From Bacteroidales bacterium UBA1184 (GTDB lineage Bacteria > Bacteroidota > Bacteroidia > Bacteroidales > ML635J-15), in assembly GCA_002310235.1 (NCBI GenBank), contig DBYO01000036.1, positions 46,924 to 110,923 of the forward strand: DNA of 64,000 nucleotides, read 5' to 3'. Below the pieces are notes generated by a model that was given only the letters and a program-made list of their open reading frames with translations, was not told the DNA's origin and did no database searches. Below are positions 8,760 to 19,258 of this stretch, piece by piece; within the stretch, counting starts at the first letter, position 1; every line of letters starts with the position of its first letter. A program made the translations under genes and the position numbers.

Positions 8760-11700
8760 TGAAAGGAATACAACAATGAAAAACGACATAAATATGAATA
8801 TAGAGGGTATCACCAGTGGTGTAGAGGCTCGCTACAACCACCAATTGTCAATTGTAACAGCATTATTAATTGTATTCTGCTTGTTGGTAGGAGGTAAGGC
8901 GTGGGGACAAAGTACGGTAAATTGGGGAACCGCTTCAGATTATGATGGACAAACTAGTTCCGCGTATAACTCTCCTTATGGTCGTTACTATGGCTGGGAA
9001 TACAAAGTGTTTTGCTATCGCCCCAACACATTGCCTTTTAGTGGTAACATTTCTAAGATTGAGTTTTTGCCTTACACAACAAATTCGACAGCAGGCACAA
9101 GTACATCTTCTAACATTACGATTAATGGCGTATCAGATAATCATGCGATGCAGATTTGGATGAAAGATGTTGAAGGTGATTATAGTTTAGTAGCAAACAC
9201 AACCTTCGAATCCTATGTCTCTGGTGCCACAAAAGTTTATAGCGGTAATATTCCCGCTACTACAAGCGGTTCTATGAATGCCATTACTCTATCAACGAAC
9301 TTCTTGCATAATCAAGCGAATAGCCTTCTGATTTTGGTGAGGACAGTGGCCAATAGTAATACTGGTGATGGTGCTGTAAATTGTTATTATAAAACGCTTT
9401 CAGGCGGAGTTAACCTTTGTTGGTATAAGCAACAAGATAGGTCAGACCCTGGAATTAATACATCAGGAACTTGTATCACTAACAAGCTTCCTGTCCTCAA
9501 GGTTACTTATACCGCAAGTCCTGGCATCTCATTATCTCCTTCCTCTGCAACTATCCTTACCGGCTCTACCCAAACTCTTACGGCAACTAGACATAATGTC
9601 ACAGGCTCACCTACTATCACCTACACATCGAGCAACACCAGCGTAGCCACAGTAAGTGGTAGCGGCACTACAGCTACGGTGACTGGCGTTTCCGAAGGTT
9701 CTGCTACGATAACTGCCAGTATGACATACAGCGGACGAACTTACACTGCAACAAGCTCTATAACTGTATTAGATGCTTGCAAACCGACATGGAGTGGTTC
9801 TAGTAATTATTATATAAGTAATTTTACAGTAAGCAGTTCAGGAACAATCTTATTAAATAACTCATCTACTGGAACTGCCAAAACAACAACCAACTATTAT
9901 TCTACGAAAAGCATAACTGCAGAGCCTGGCGATGAATTGTCGTGTACTATTACGATGAGTGGCAGTGGTACTTATGGTTTTGCTTTATGGGTTGATTTTG
10001 ATAAAGATGGTCTTGAAGCAGATGATTATAAGTTTAAAACTAGTGGTTACCAAAGTACACCATATACTGGGACATTCACTATTCCTGCTAATACACCAGC
10101 AGGTGAATATCGGTTGCGTATATTGGGTGATTATAATACTTCTGCACCATCTAATCCTTGTGGAACATATACTAATGGTGAAGCAGAAGATTACAAGTTG
10201 ATTGTAGTTGCCTCATCCTGTCCCAAGCCAACAAACCTTACCGTTTCTAACATTACCTCTTCAAGTGCAAGATTGGCCTGGGATGCTGGTGGAACTGAAA
10301 CTAGCTGGCAATCTTTTTGTGCTCTTCATGGAGAGTCCCCGCAATGGAATAATCCATACTGGACAATAACCAACAATGTAAATTCCAATGTGCCGGCCAA
10401 TATTCCGAATCCTCAGCCCAATACCGAGTACGATTTCTATGTGCGTGCCAATTGCGGCGGTGGTGACTATAGTGAACCTATTATGATTACATTTAGGACG
10501 GCGTGTGGCGAAGAAAGCGTTCCGTGGTCGGAAGATTTCGAGGGGGAAGTTAATGCAAGTAACCTTCCATATTGTTGGGAGAAAGTAGGCTCGGGAACGG
10601 TGGCTGTTCAGGCAACTAATGTGCATGGAGGTTCAAAAAGCCTCAAATTTTCTGGAGCAAGTTCTAATTTAGTTTTGCTTCCTGAGTTTTCGCAGGAACT
10701 CAATACCTTGCAGGTTTCATTATGGACAAGACCGGAAAGTACATTATCAAGTTGTGGCTCTTTCGATGTGGGCTATGTTACCGATGCTAGCGATGCAAGT
10801 ACTTTTGTCTCAGTAAAAACCTATTCGTATTCCGATTTTCCGTCTGCATCATACGCAGAGGAAATTGTTTATTTGGTTTCGGCTCCCAGTGGGGCAAGAT
10901 TGGCATTCCGTCATAGGCCTTCAACAACTTCATATTATTGGTTTGTTGACGATATAAATATTAGTGCCATACCTGCTTGTGTAGCACCACAGGATCTTTC
11001 TGCTACAAACGTTGTTGCCAATTCAGCAACCTTGTCTTGGACAGATGTTCGTCCTGCAACATCCTGGCAGTATAAAATAGGTTCTGGAGGAACAGCAGTG
11101 ACAATCAATTCAAATCCACGCATAATTTCTGGGTTAACTGGAAGTAACGATTATACAGTATATGTTCGTGCCGCTTGTAGTGGCGGTGGCTGGAGTGATT
11201 GGAGCGATCCCGTAACGTTTAGAACTTTGTGTGATGCAACGCCAATACCATATACGGAAACGTTTGAAGATTATACAGGGCAGAGTTATAGTACTAATGG
11301 AGTAGTGCCGAATTGCTGGGACAGTTATAGTACGGGAAGTATAAGACCTCATGTTATTGGAAGTGGATCTTATTATTATGTACATGATGGTTCAAAATCA
11401 TTGACATTTTACGGGTCGGGGTATTGTTATGCAACATTACCAATGTTTGAGGAGGCGATAAATACATTGCAGATAAAATTTTGGATGCAAACGGAAAATG
11501 CATCAAATGGAACTCTCACGTTGGGTTATATAACTGGAGATGACAATAATTTTAATACCTTTCAAGAAATAGCGACATATTCAAATAGTACAGTTATGGT
11601 GGAACGAACCACTTATTTGAATGCAGTTCCATCAACAGCAACACGGCTTGTCTTTCGCTGGTATTTTAATTCACAATATAGTTGCTGTATTGACGACATA

Positions 11701-14700
11701 AATGTTGACGAGCTTCCGTCATGTGTTCCTCCGTCCAATCTTAATGCAGATCCTGTTGCCGCTACAAGTGCCACATTGGCGTGGGCTGGTACTAGCAGCA
11801 GCTATAATTTGAGGTATAGGTATTGGGTTCCCGACGAAGATTTTTCTACAACTATTTCTTCCGAGTGGGAAAATAAAACAGGAAAACTTAATAATGATGG
11901 AACAGCAACGTTGTCAAGCGGTTCTAGATGGTCTATTGGTACTGGTAATGGAGTGTTTGATAGTCATGCCAGAACAGAAATTTGGAGTACATATAATGCT
12001 TGGCTCATAACGCCTCAGTTTATGGTTGGAAGTGGCTATACTCTTAAATTCGATTTGGCATTAACATACTGGAGTGGCACATTGGTTGCTCCAGCAACAA
12101 CAGGTACAGACGATAGGTTTGTTGTGCTTGTTTCAACCGATAATGAGGATACATGGACAACCTTGCGCGAGTGGAATAATAGCGGATCAACTTATGTATA
12201 TAATAATATCAACGCCACAGCTATTGGTGAGAACGTGTCTATTGACATTTCTGCATATAGTGGTCAGAAAATAAGAATTGCCTTCTATGGGGAATCTACT
12301 GTAAGTAATGCTGACAATTATTTGCATATTGACAATGTTCGCGTTGATGGTGTTACATGGCTGACCTCAAATGCAGTATCCGAACCTAATACAATTACTG
12401 GGCTAACCCCAGAAAATACTTACGAATGGCAGGTACAGGGAAGGTGCAGTGGTTCTACGAGCGACTGGAGCGATTTAAGTTCATTTACAACTATAGCATT
12501 GCCACCATGTGACCCTCCCTCTGTTTCAATCAACGGAGGTACTACTCCAACTTGTTCGGGTACAGAGCAAACTCTTTCTGCAAATGTAAGTGGCGGTACA
12601 ACTCCATACTCATATTCATGGGAATGGACTGCAACTGGAAGCGGATCTTCAACAATTTCGTCTAATGCCGCAACCGTTTCTGTAACGCCTTCAAACACAA
12701 GCGCAACTGCAAGCACAATAACCTATAAGGTAATTGTTAACGACAATGCAGGCTGCTCCAATTCGGCAACAAAAGAAATTGTTGTTAAGAAACAGCCTAA
12801 TCCATCGTTCTCACCTGCGGCAACAACCCTTCTCGTTGGCGGAGCCGACTACAACGCTCTTGCAACCTTAAATGCCGATGGTTGCTCATCTCCAACTTGG
12901 ACATCATCGCCATCGGGTATAGTTACTCAGGCAGGAGGTAGCATTCACGCAGTGGCACAAGGAAATACCACTGTCACGGCATCGTATGCTGCTACTGCTA
13001 ACTATTGTGCTGCTTCGGCAAATCTGGCAGTTGTGGTCAATATTCCACATTCTGTCACCATTTCTTCTGCAAGCGCAGCCTGTACAGGAAGTGGTACAAG
13101 TATTACGGCTTCCGCAACAGGCTTCACCAATCCACAGTATTCGTGGAGCGCAACACCAAGCACTGTTACATGGTCGGCTACCGATTCGGAAACAGTAACA
13201 GTAACGCCAATGGCAGCTGGTAATTATACGTTTACCTGCGAGGTGACGGAAAGTGGAGGAGGTGCATCGTACTCAATAGGGGATGTTTTATATACCGATT
13301 CAAATGGAGATTTGGCTCCAAGTGGAACAGCATGTTATGTTATGTCAGTTTCTGGCAACAAATTTACAGTATTGAATTCTATCACTTGTGGCGGACCTCA
13401 TTACGCAGATGGCTATGTAGCAACTACAGGTATGACAGGGAAAGCAGCAACAGAAGCACTTATTCCGTTAAGCCCAACATCTTCGATGGTAAAACTTCTG
13501 GTAGATAATGGACATTATGCTAAAGGATGGTATATACCTTCTGCTGATGAAATAAATGCATTTGCTTCTTCGTCAGATGGTAGGTCTGTATTTCTTTCTG
13601 TGGGTAATTTCAATACTCCAGCACCGCATTACACGAGTACTGTGTCATCTGAAGGTAAGGTTACAACTTTTGGTGTTACTAGACCAGGCGGAACTCCTAC
13701 TGAAATTTATTCAGAAACTACTTATTCTTATAATGGTAGTGGTCCAGGTGCTTTTTTGGCAAAGGATTTTTCTATAGGTGTTTCCGCTTCAACTTCCATA
13801 ACTGTAGGTCAGTCGCCCGTAATCGGTGGATTCCCAATCGACCCCTCAGTAGAAGAGTGTGGCAGCTACACGATAACCCCTACGGTTTCTACAGCTAGCT
13901 GTGTCGCAACAACATGGCAGTGGTCGGATGGTGACGTGAGCACAGGAACTCCTTCGCTTCGTGATATAGATGCCGACGGCGATTATACATTTTATGCAAC
14001 ATACAGCAGTATGCAGCAGTACGACATGATAACTCAGAATGGCATAAGGGCCATTGTGGTCAAGGTGCCTACAGCAACAACTGATGGTATAGCAGTACCA
14101 ATCAGCAACAACACCATAGCACCCAATAGTCCATCTACACCTGCAAACATTAGCGATAGTTACATCGCTAATCTTCAGGAAGCCATAAAGGTTAACGGCG
14201 GTAATACATATAGTGGTAGCCGTCCAGGATTTGTAATTCCCGCAGGAGCGGCAGGCGGCGTATGCCGGAGCGAGGCAACCATAAACGTGACCATAAACAA
14301 TCCGAATATTCAAAATGCATCAAACTACAATTATATTTGGAAAGGCGGTACTGCAGGCAACGCAACCGATTGGAACACGGCTTCCAACTGGTATGTGTAT
14401 AGCGGAGGAACATATTCTATAGCAGATGTGGTGCCACCAAGTTCACCGCTCAAGAATATTTATATAGGTAATCATAATTGCAAGTCGAATCTGACTCCGA
14501 ATGTCAATTGCGACAATGCATACGCCAACAACATAACAATCGCTTCGGACGCAAGCCTTACAATTTCAGCGAATAAGACGCTAAATATCAAAGGAAACCT
14601 TATCAACGAAGGAACATTTTCAGCAGCCGACAGTAGCCTTGTTGTTTTCGTTGGTGCTTCCGACCAGAGCATAGGTAGTGCGGTGACATTTAGCAAGGTA

Positions 14701-15969
14701 AAATTTGAACAGACAAACAGTGGCACGAAGATAAACGCACCGTATGGAATAACAGTAACAGGTACGGCAACATTCAACAAGGGTATTGTCAATGGCAATA
14801 TGACGTTCAACGCAAAGGCAAAGGCTCTGAATGTTACCAATTATGAAAGTTTCGTTGCTGGGACGGTAACAAAAAAGACTGGGTCGTCATCCGAAACGAA
14901 TTTTGTATTCCCTACTGGTAGTGCAGCCAGCGGACAGCCAAAAGTTCTCGGCAGTGTGCAGGTTGCTACGCTCGCAGGAAGTAAGACCACGACTGTGACT
15001 TTCCATCAGAAATCCAATGATAACGGTGATGGTTCACACGGATTTACTCTTTCCGATTATCCTCGTTGGTGGAATATAAACGATATGTGCAGCAACGACG
15101 GCGACAATCGTTTCGACCACGTGAGCAACTACGAGTACTGGGATATTAGTGCAGCATTGAGCGGTGTTACCCTTAAGGTCGATGCCTCCAGTGCTACAGC
15201 TCATTTTAGCGGCACAGCACCAGGCAATGGAGCCAACTCAAACATCTGTGCTGCAGCCCACTACGATTGTTGGAAGAATCTCGGTGGTACTGCGACAGTC
15301 AGCGGAGGTACAATTATGGTTAGTGGTGTAAATATTCCTTCGTCGATAACGCGTGGAGAAGTGGCTTTTGATGGTATATTAACCCTCGGATCCAAGAGCG
15401 AAGCAATCGTATTACCAATCGAACTCACTTCCTTCACCGCAACCTGCGATGGCAAGTCGGCTCTCGTAGAGTGGACAACCGCCACCGAGCGCAACAACGA
15501 TTATTTCATACTCGAACGTTCCGACAATGCAATCGAATTCACCGAGATAACCCGTGTAGCGGGAGCAGGCAATAGCATTGAACAGCTAAACTACAGTTAT
15601 ACCGATTATGGTGTGCATGGTGGTGATAATTATTATCGTCTCATCCAAGTAGACTATGACGGCACACGTACTATGACGGACATAGTAGTCGCAAACTGCG
15701 TTGAAATGGCTACTGAAGATCCCGATGTTCTGGCTTACCCGAACCCATTCAACGACGACATAACAGTTGTGTTGGACAACTTCGGCAACCGTCCTGCTCG
15801 CATCGAGGTTTACGATGTACTTGGTAAGCTGATTTATATCCAGAAGGCAGATGCACCACAGAATAGCTATCAAACAGTGCTGTATCTCAACAACCTGCCT
15901 CCTGCAACATATAATGTCAGGGTAAGTACAGCAGACTTTGTAATAAACAAGAAGGTGATAAAGCAATAG
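8752..15969 (+). CDS. Giant multi-domain adhesin-like protein, type IX secretion cargo
   Basis: A 2405-residue surface or secreted protein. The likely start is ATG 8776 (MKNDIN); a hydrophobic core ending GGKAWGQ (about 40-52) is the signal peptide. Recognisable parts are a Big2-like domain with SVATVSGSGTTATVTG (about 258-343), a GEVED domain ending GEAEDYKLIVV (about 395-485), Fn3 domains separated by cleaved-adhesin/MAM-like jelly rolls opening WSEDFEG and YTETFED (about 585 and 827), PKD/Ig-like modules with SATPSTVTWSAT (about 1250-1480), a WYIPSADEINAF segment resembling DUF1566-type domains (about 1510-1680), a beta-rich KGGTAGNATDWNTASNW region (from about 1860), a pre-CTD LPIELTSFTA module (about 2222), and a type A sorting domain YPNPFNDDITV to KKVIKQ (about 2328-2405). 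SprA encoded downstream is its presumed export route. Binding target unknown. Confidence 0.88.
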   Translation: MNNERNTTMKNDINMNIEGITSGVEARYNHQLSIVTALLIVFCLLVGGKAWGQSTVNWGTASDYDGQTSSAYNSPYGRYYGWEYKVFCYRPNTLPFSGNISKIEFLPYTTNSTAGTSTSSNITINGVSDNHAMQIWMKDVEGDYSLVANTTFESYVSGATKVYSGNIPATTSGSMNAITLSTNFLHNQANSLLILVRTVANSNTGDGAVNCYYKTLSGGVNLCWYKQQDRSDPGINTSGTCITNKLPVLKVTYTASPGISLSPSSATILTGSTQTLTATRHNVTGSPTITYTSSNTSVATVSGSGTTATVTGVSEGSATITASMTYSGRTYTATSSITVLDACKPTWSGSSNYYISNFTVSSSGTILLNNSSTGTAKTTTNYYSTKSITAEPGDELSCTITMSGSGTYGFALWVDFDKDGLEADDYKFKTSGYQSTPYTGTFTIPANTPAGEYRLRILGDYNTSAPSNPCGTYTNGEAEDYKLIVVASSCPKPTNLTVSNITSSSARLAWDAGGTETSWQSFCALHGESPQWNNPYWTITNNVNSNVPANIPNPQPNTEYDFYVRANCGGGDYSEPIMITFRTACGEESVPWSEDFEGEVNASNLPYCWEKVGSGTVAVQATNVHGGSKSLKFSGASSNLVLLPEFSQELNTLQVSLWTRPESTLSSCGSFDVGYVTDASDASTFVSVKTYSYSDFPSASYAEEIVYLVSAPSGARLAFRHRPSTTSYYWFVDDINISAIPACVAPQDLSATNVVANSATLSWTDVRPATSWQYKIGSGGTAVTINSNPRIISGLTGSNDYTVYVRAACSGGGWSDWSDPVTFRTLCDATPIPYTETFEDYTGQSYSTNGVVPNCWDSYSTGSIRPHVIGSGSYYYVHDGSKSLTFYGSGYCYATLPMFEEAINTLQIKFWMQTENASNGTLTLGYITGDDNNFNTFQEIATYSNSTVMVERTTYLNAVPSTATRLVFRWYFNSQYSCCIDDINVDELPSCVPPSNLNADPVAATSATLAWAGTSSSYNLRYRYWVPDEDFSTTISSEWENKTGKLNNDGTATLSSGSRWSIGTGNGVFDSHARTEIWSTYNAWLITPQFMVGSGYTLKFDLALTYWSGTLVAPATTGTDDRFVVLVSTDNEDTWTTLREWNNSGSTYVYNNINATAIGENVSIDISAYSGQKIRIAFYGESTVSNADNYLHIDNVRVDGVTWLTSNAVSEPNTITGLTPENTYEWQVQGRCSGSTSDWSDLSSFTTIALPPCDPPSVSINGGTTPTCSGTEQTLSANVSGGTTPYSYSWEWTATGSGSSTISSNAATVSVTPSNTSATASTITYKVIVNDNAGCSNSATKEIVVKKQPNPSFSPAATTLLVGGADYNALATLNADGCSSPTWTSSPSGIVTQAGGSIHAVAQGNTTVTASYAATANYCAASANLAVVVNIPHSVTISSASAACTGSGTSITASATGFTNPQYSWSATPSTVTWSATDSETVTVTPMAAGNYTFTCEVTESGGGASYSIGDVLYTDSNGDLAPSGTACYVMSVSGNKFTVLNSITCGGPHYADGYVATTGMTGKAATEALIPLSPTSSMVKLLVDNGHYAKGWYIPSADEINAFASSSDGRSVFLSVGNFNTPAPHYTSTVSSEGKVTTFGVTRPGGTPTEIYSETTYSYNGSGPGAFLAKDFSIGVSASTSITVGQSPVIGGFPIDPSVEECGSYTITPTVSTASCVATTWQWSDGDVSTGTPSLRDIDADGDYTFYATYSSMQQYDMITQNGIRAIVVKVPTATTDGIAVPISNNTIAPNSPSTPANISDSYIANLQEAIKVNGGNTYSGSRPGFVIPAGAAGGVCRSEATINVTINNPNIQNASNYNYIWKGGTAGNATDWNTASNWYVYSGGTYSIADVVPPSSPLKNIYIGNHNCKSNLTPNVNCDNAYANNITIASDASLTISANKTLNIKGNLINEGTFSAADSSLVVFVGASDQSIGSAVTFSKVKFEQTNSGTKINAPYGITVTGTATFNKGIVNGNMTFNAKAKALNVTNYESFVAGTVTKKTGSSSETNFVFPTGSAASGQPKVLGSVQVATLAGSKTTTVTFHQKSNDNGDGSHGFTLSDYPRWWNINDMCSNDGDNRFDHVSNYEYWDISAALSGVTLKVDASSATAHFSGTAPGNGANSNICAAAHYDCWKNLGGTATVSGGTIMVSGVNIPSSITRGEVAFDGILTLGSKSEAIVLPIELTSFTATCDGKSALVEWTTATERNNDYFILERSDNAIEFTEITRVAGAGNSIEQLNYSYTDYGVHGGDNYYRLIQVDYDGTRTMTDIVVANCVEMATEDPDVLAYPNPFNDDITVVLDNFGNRPARIEVYDVLGKLIYIQKADAPQNSYQTVLYLNNLPPATYNVRVSTADFVINKKVIKQ

Positions 15970-16001
15970 CACACTAATATCACATAGAATAAAACAACTG
16001 A

Positions 16002-16036
16002 AAATCCTCGTGGTTCCCAGCCATGAGGATTTTTTT
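16002..16036 (+). terminator. Rho-independent terminator after the giant cargo gene
   Basis: AAATCCTCGTGG (16002-16013) pairs with CCATGAGGATTT (16021-16032), a 12-bp stem with one G-T pair and a 7-base loop, followed by a T-run. It lies about 30 bp after the stop codon. Confidence 0.85.
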
Positions 16037-16250
16037 AGTTGAAAGTTAAAGAGTTAAAAGTTAATAGTCTGTCCATCAAATCCTCAATCTTTAGCTCGGC
16101 GTAAGCCAAATCATCGAACCTTGAACGTTAAACGTTAAACCAGAACGGCGAAGCCCTCAACGAAGTTAAACGTGAAACAGTCGTCTGCCATTCACATCTC
16201 TTTGTTGGTACTTTTTTTGCAGAACGCCAAAAACGACGGAATAAATTACA

Positions 16251-16258
16251 TATTTTTG
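16251..16258 (+). promoter_or_regulatory. Promoter -7 box TATTTTTG before the GH3 gene
   Basis: TATTTTTG followed by GCGG fits TAnnTTTG and lies 28 bp before the ATG at 16287. No good -33 element was seen at 19-21 bp. Confidence 0.4.
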
Positions 16259-16286
16259 GCGGTTAAAATAGGCAAAGAATAAGAAA

Positions 16287-19256
16287 ATGAGAAAGATAGT
16301 AGCCATATTGATATTTATTGCCGCATTTTCGTGCATAGGAATGACGGTTGCCATGAGCGAGGTCGAGCGAACCGATTTTGTTCCAACCGAAGAGCCATGG
16401 TTTTGGAATATGGACATTTCGTGGGTTGATTCCACTTTGCAGAAAATGACTCTAGATGAGAAGATTGCTCAGCTGATAATGATACCGGTATATTCCAATA
16501 AATCGGCATCGTACAATTCCGAAGTTGTAAAACTTGTCGAGGAATACCAACTTGGCGGCGTTATATTCATGCAGGGAGGTCCTGGTCGTCAGATAAATCT
16601 TGTAAACCGTCTGCAAAAAGTTAGCAAGGTCCCGCTGCTTGTTGGTATGGATGCCGAGTGGTCGTTAAGCATGCGTCTCGACAGCGTGGTGATGTATCCG
16701 CGACAGATGCTTGTGGGTGCAATTACCAACAATGCGCTGGTATATGACATGGGCGCCGAATATGCACGTCAGCTAAAGCGAGTAGGAGCCAACGTAAACT
16801 TTGCACCGGTTTTAGATGTAAACGTAAATCCTGCAAATCCGGTTATAAACGACCGTTCATTTGGCGAAAACAAGTACAATGTTGCCGAAAAAGGCTGGAT
16901 GTATGCCAAGGGAATGCAAGATAATGGTGTGTTGGCTGTTGGTAAGCATTTCCCAGGTCACGGCGATACCAATGTCGATTCACACAAGGCTATGCCTGTT
17001 ATCACGCACGACCGCGACAGGCTCGATTCTATAGAATTATATCCTTTCCGCTATTTGTCGGAGAAAGGTGTTGGCGGTATGATGGTTTCTCACCTTTTCA
17101 TACCTTCAATCGATCCCACCGAAAATCTTCCTGCAACGCTATCGCCAAAGGCAATAAAAGAGGTGTTGCGAAAAGATGTAAACTTCCACGGAATGGTGTT
17201 CTCCGATGCAATGAACATGGGTGGTATAGTGAACTATTTTAAGGGTAACGAAGCCGACGTGATGGCTTTGCTAGCTGGCAACGACATGATTATGTTCCCA
17301 ACCGATGTGAAGGATGTTATTGAAAAGTTGAAGTCGGCAATCGACGAGGGCAAAATTTCGGAACGCGATATTGATGAAGCTTGTAACCGCGTGTTGCTTA
17401 CCAAGTTGCGCCTTGGGCTTAACAAAGGTTATGAGCCTATTTCTTCGAAAAATGTGCATTCTGACCTTAACGATGTACAAGCTCGCCTTATGCAGCAGCA
17501 TCTGATTGAAAATGCTCTGACTCTTGCAAAAAATCAGGATTCGCTGGTACCTTTGCAAAGGCTTGATTCTGTTAAAATAGCTTCAATATCTTTCGAGAGC
17601 ACCGAGCCGACCTTTTTCCAGAAAAGATTGCGTTATTATGCTGATGTAAAGAACTTTGTGTTTTCCAAGGATTTTAAAGGATTGACAGCAGAGCAGCGTA
17701 AGAAAAAACTGGCGGCATACGATATCGTCATAGTGAGTGTACATAGCAATAATCAGCGCTCGGTAGCTAAGAAATTCGGAATTTCGCAGGCGACAATGGA
17801 TGCTGTTGACGAAATTCTTGCAAATTGCGAAAATGTGGTCTTCGACCTATTTGCTAACCCCTACGGACTAGCATATTTTAAGAACATCGACAAGGCAAAA
17901 TCAATAATTGTTTCGTACAACGATTGGGAGATAACAAACGATTTTTCGGCTCAGCTTGTATTTGGTGGAATCCCTGCATGCGGAGTGTTGCCTGTTTCAC
18001 CTACCGAGAATATAAAAGAGGGCATGGGCGAGCAGACACAGAAAATACGTCTTAAATATTCAAAAATTCCTGAGGATGCAGGTGTAAGTTCCGAAGTAAT
18101 CCATAAGGTTGATTCAATTTTCAAGAGCGGTATTCATACCAAGGCATATCCGGGCGGACAAGTTGTACTTGTGCGAAATGGAATCGTAATATACCAAAAA
18201 TCAATGGGATACCACACTTACGATGAAGATATAAAGGTTGATGACTTCGATGTTTACGACCTTGCTTCTCTCACCAAGGTAATTGCCACAACTTCCGACA
18301 TCATAATGCTTTACGATGAAGGTAAGTTCAAGATTACTGATAAGGTTTCCGACTATTACGATGTGTGGAAAAATTCCAACAAGTCGCACCTTACATTTTG
18401 GCAGGTGCTTACGCACAGGGCTGGATTAAGGTCGTGGATTCCGTTCTACAAGAAGACCATGGACGAGGAAATGTATCCTAAGATTTACAGCGATACCAAG
18501 TCGGATAAATATTCCATTCAAGTTGCCGACGACCTCTATATGGCAAAGTCGTACAAGGACGAAATGTTCCGTCTCATACGCGAGTCGGCGTTGGAAAACA
18601 AGGGCAAGTACGTTTATTCCGACCTCGGCTTCATTGTTATGCCATACGTCATCAAGGAAATTTCAGGAGAAGATTATGTTGATTATACATATAGAAATGT
18701 TTTCAAACCATTAGGAGCATACTCGCTGTGTTTCAATCCGTTGGACAGATACAAGCTGGAACAGATAGTTCCTACAGAGGATGACAATTATTTCCGTATG
18801 CAACAGCTTCACGGCCATGTTCACGACCAGGCGGCGGCAATGCTTGGCGGAGTGTCGGGACATGCTGGTCTGTTTGGCAATGCCAACGACCTTGCCAAGA
18901 TAATGGAAATCTATCTCGAAAATGGTAAGTACGGTGGCGTTCAATATTTTTCAGATACAGCCGTACAACGTTTTACCGAATATTATTATGAACCGACATT
19001 CTGCCGTCGTGCCTTGTGCTGGGACAAGCCTGTGCCCGATCGCTCGAAGGGAAACGGGAGCAAAAGTTCGTCGGACAAGTCGTTTGGTCATACAGGATAC
19101 ACAGGCACCTTGGTATGGGCCGATCCCGAATACAATATGGCTGTAGTTGTTCTTACAAATCGTGTTTATACAAGTTCCGAAAACACGAAAATTATGAAGC
19201 AGAACATACGTACCAATATCGAGGAGGCTTTATATAATTCAATAATAAAGAATTAG
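16287..19256 (+). CDS. Glycoside hydrolase family 3 / serine beta-lactamase-like fusion protein
   Basis: A 989-residue exported protein joining a NagZ-like beta-N-acetylhexosaminidase to a class C beta-lactamase/DD-peptidase-like domain, an architecture known in Bacteroidota and presumed to act on cell-wall or other amino-sugar material. The signal peptide is residues 1-22. GH3 domain (about 45-390): KHFPGHGDT (about 220, with the general acid His) and FSDAMNMGG (about 305, catalytic Asp). A linker domain spans about 420-590. Serine hydrolase domain (about 610-980): SLTK (about 660, nucleophile Ser and Lys), YSD (about 777, in place of YxN) and HTG (about 934, in place of KTG). All key residues are present, so both halves are probably active. 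The gene following by 2 bp is likely co-transcribed. Confidence 0.92.
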   Translation: MRKIVAILIFIAAFSCIGMTVAMSEVERTDFVPTEEPWFWNMDISWVDSTLQKMTLDEKIAQLIMIPVYSNKSASYNSEVVKLVEEYQLGGVIFMQGGPGRQINLVNRLQKVSKVPLLVGMDAEWSLSMRLDSVVMYPRQMLVGAITNNALVYDMGAEYARQLKRVGANVNFAPVLDVNVNPANPVINDRSFGENKYNVAEKGWMYAKGMQDNGVLAVGKHFPGHGDTNVDSHKAMPVITHDRDRLDSIELYPFRYLSEKGVGGMMVSHLFIPSIDPTENLPATLSPKAIKEVLRKDVNFHGMVFSDAMNMGGIVNYFKGNEADVMALLAGNDMIMFPTDVKDVIEKLKSAIDEGKISERDIDEACNRVLLTKLRLGLNKGYEPISSKNVHSDLNDVQARLMQQHLIENALTLAKNQDSLVPLQRLDSVKIASISFESTEPTFFQKRLRYYADVKNFVFSKDFKGLTAEQRKKKLAAYDIVIVSVHSNNQRSVAKKFGISQATMDAVDEILANCENVVFDLFANPYGLAYFKNIDKAKSIIVSYNDWEITNDFSAQLVFGGIPACGVLPVSPTENIKEGMGEQTQKIRLKYSKIPEDAGVSSEVIHKVDSIFKSGIHTKAYPGGQVVLVRNGIVIYQKSMGYHTYDEDIKVDDFDVYDLASLTKVIATTSDIIMLYDEGKFKITDKVSDYYDVWKNSNKSHLTFWQVLTHRAGLRSWIPFYKKTMDEEMYPKIYSDTKSDKYSIQVADDLYMAKSYKDEMFRLIRESALENKGKYVYSDLGFIVMPYVIKEISGEDYVDYTYRNVFKPLGAYSLCFNPLDRYKLEQIVPTEDDNYFRMQQLHGHVHDQAAAMLGGVSGHAGLFGNANDLAKIMEIYLENGKYGGVQYFSDTAVQRFTEYYYEPTFCRRALCWDKPVPDRSKGNGSKSSSDKSFGHTGYTGTLVWADPEYNMAVVVLTNRVYTSSENTKIMKQNIRTNIEEALYNSIIKN

Positions 19257-19258
19257 TA

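Larger units (their letters stand above)
15970..16286. repeat. 317-bp intergenic region: terminator, word repeats, promoter
   Basis: No gene seen. It begins with a terminator hairpin, then holds GTTAAAGAGTTAAAAGTTAA-like words, CTTTAGCTCGGCGTAAGCC (16089), GAACGGCGAAGCC and AACGAAGTTAAACGTGAAAC (16143-16176). The last 50 bp contain a promoter-like box for the GH3 gene. Confidence 0.65.

Noticed and set aside
16287..19256. Frameshift joining two genes into the GH3/beta-lactamase fusion
   Set aside because: The frame is continuous, the linker looks like a real domain, and this fusion is known in the phylum.
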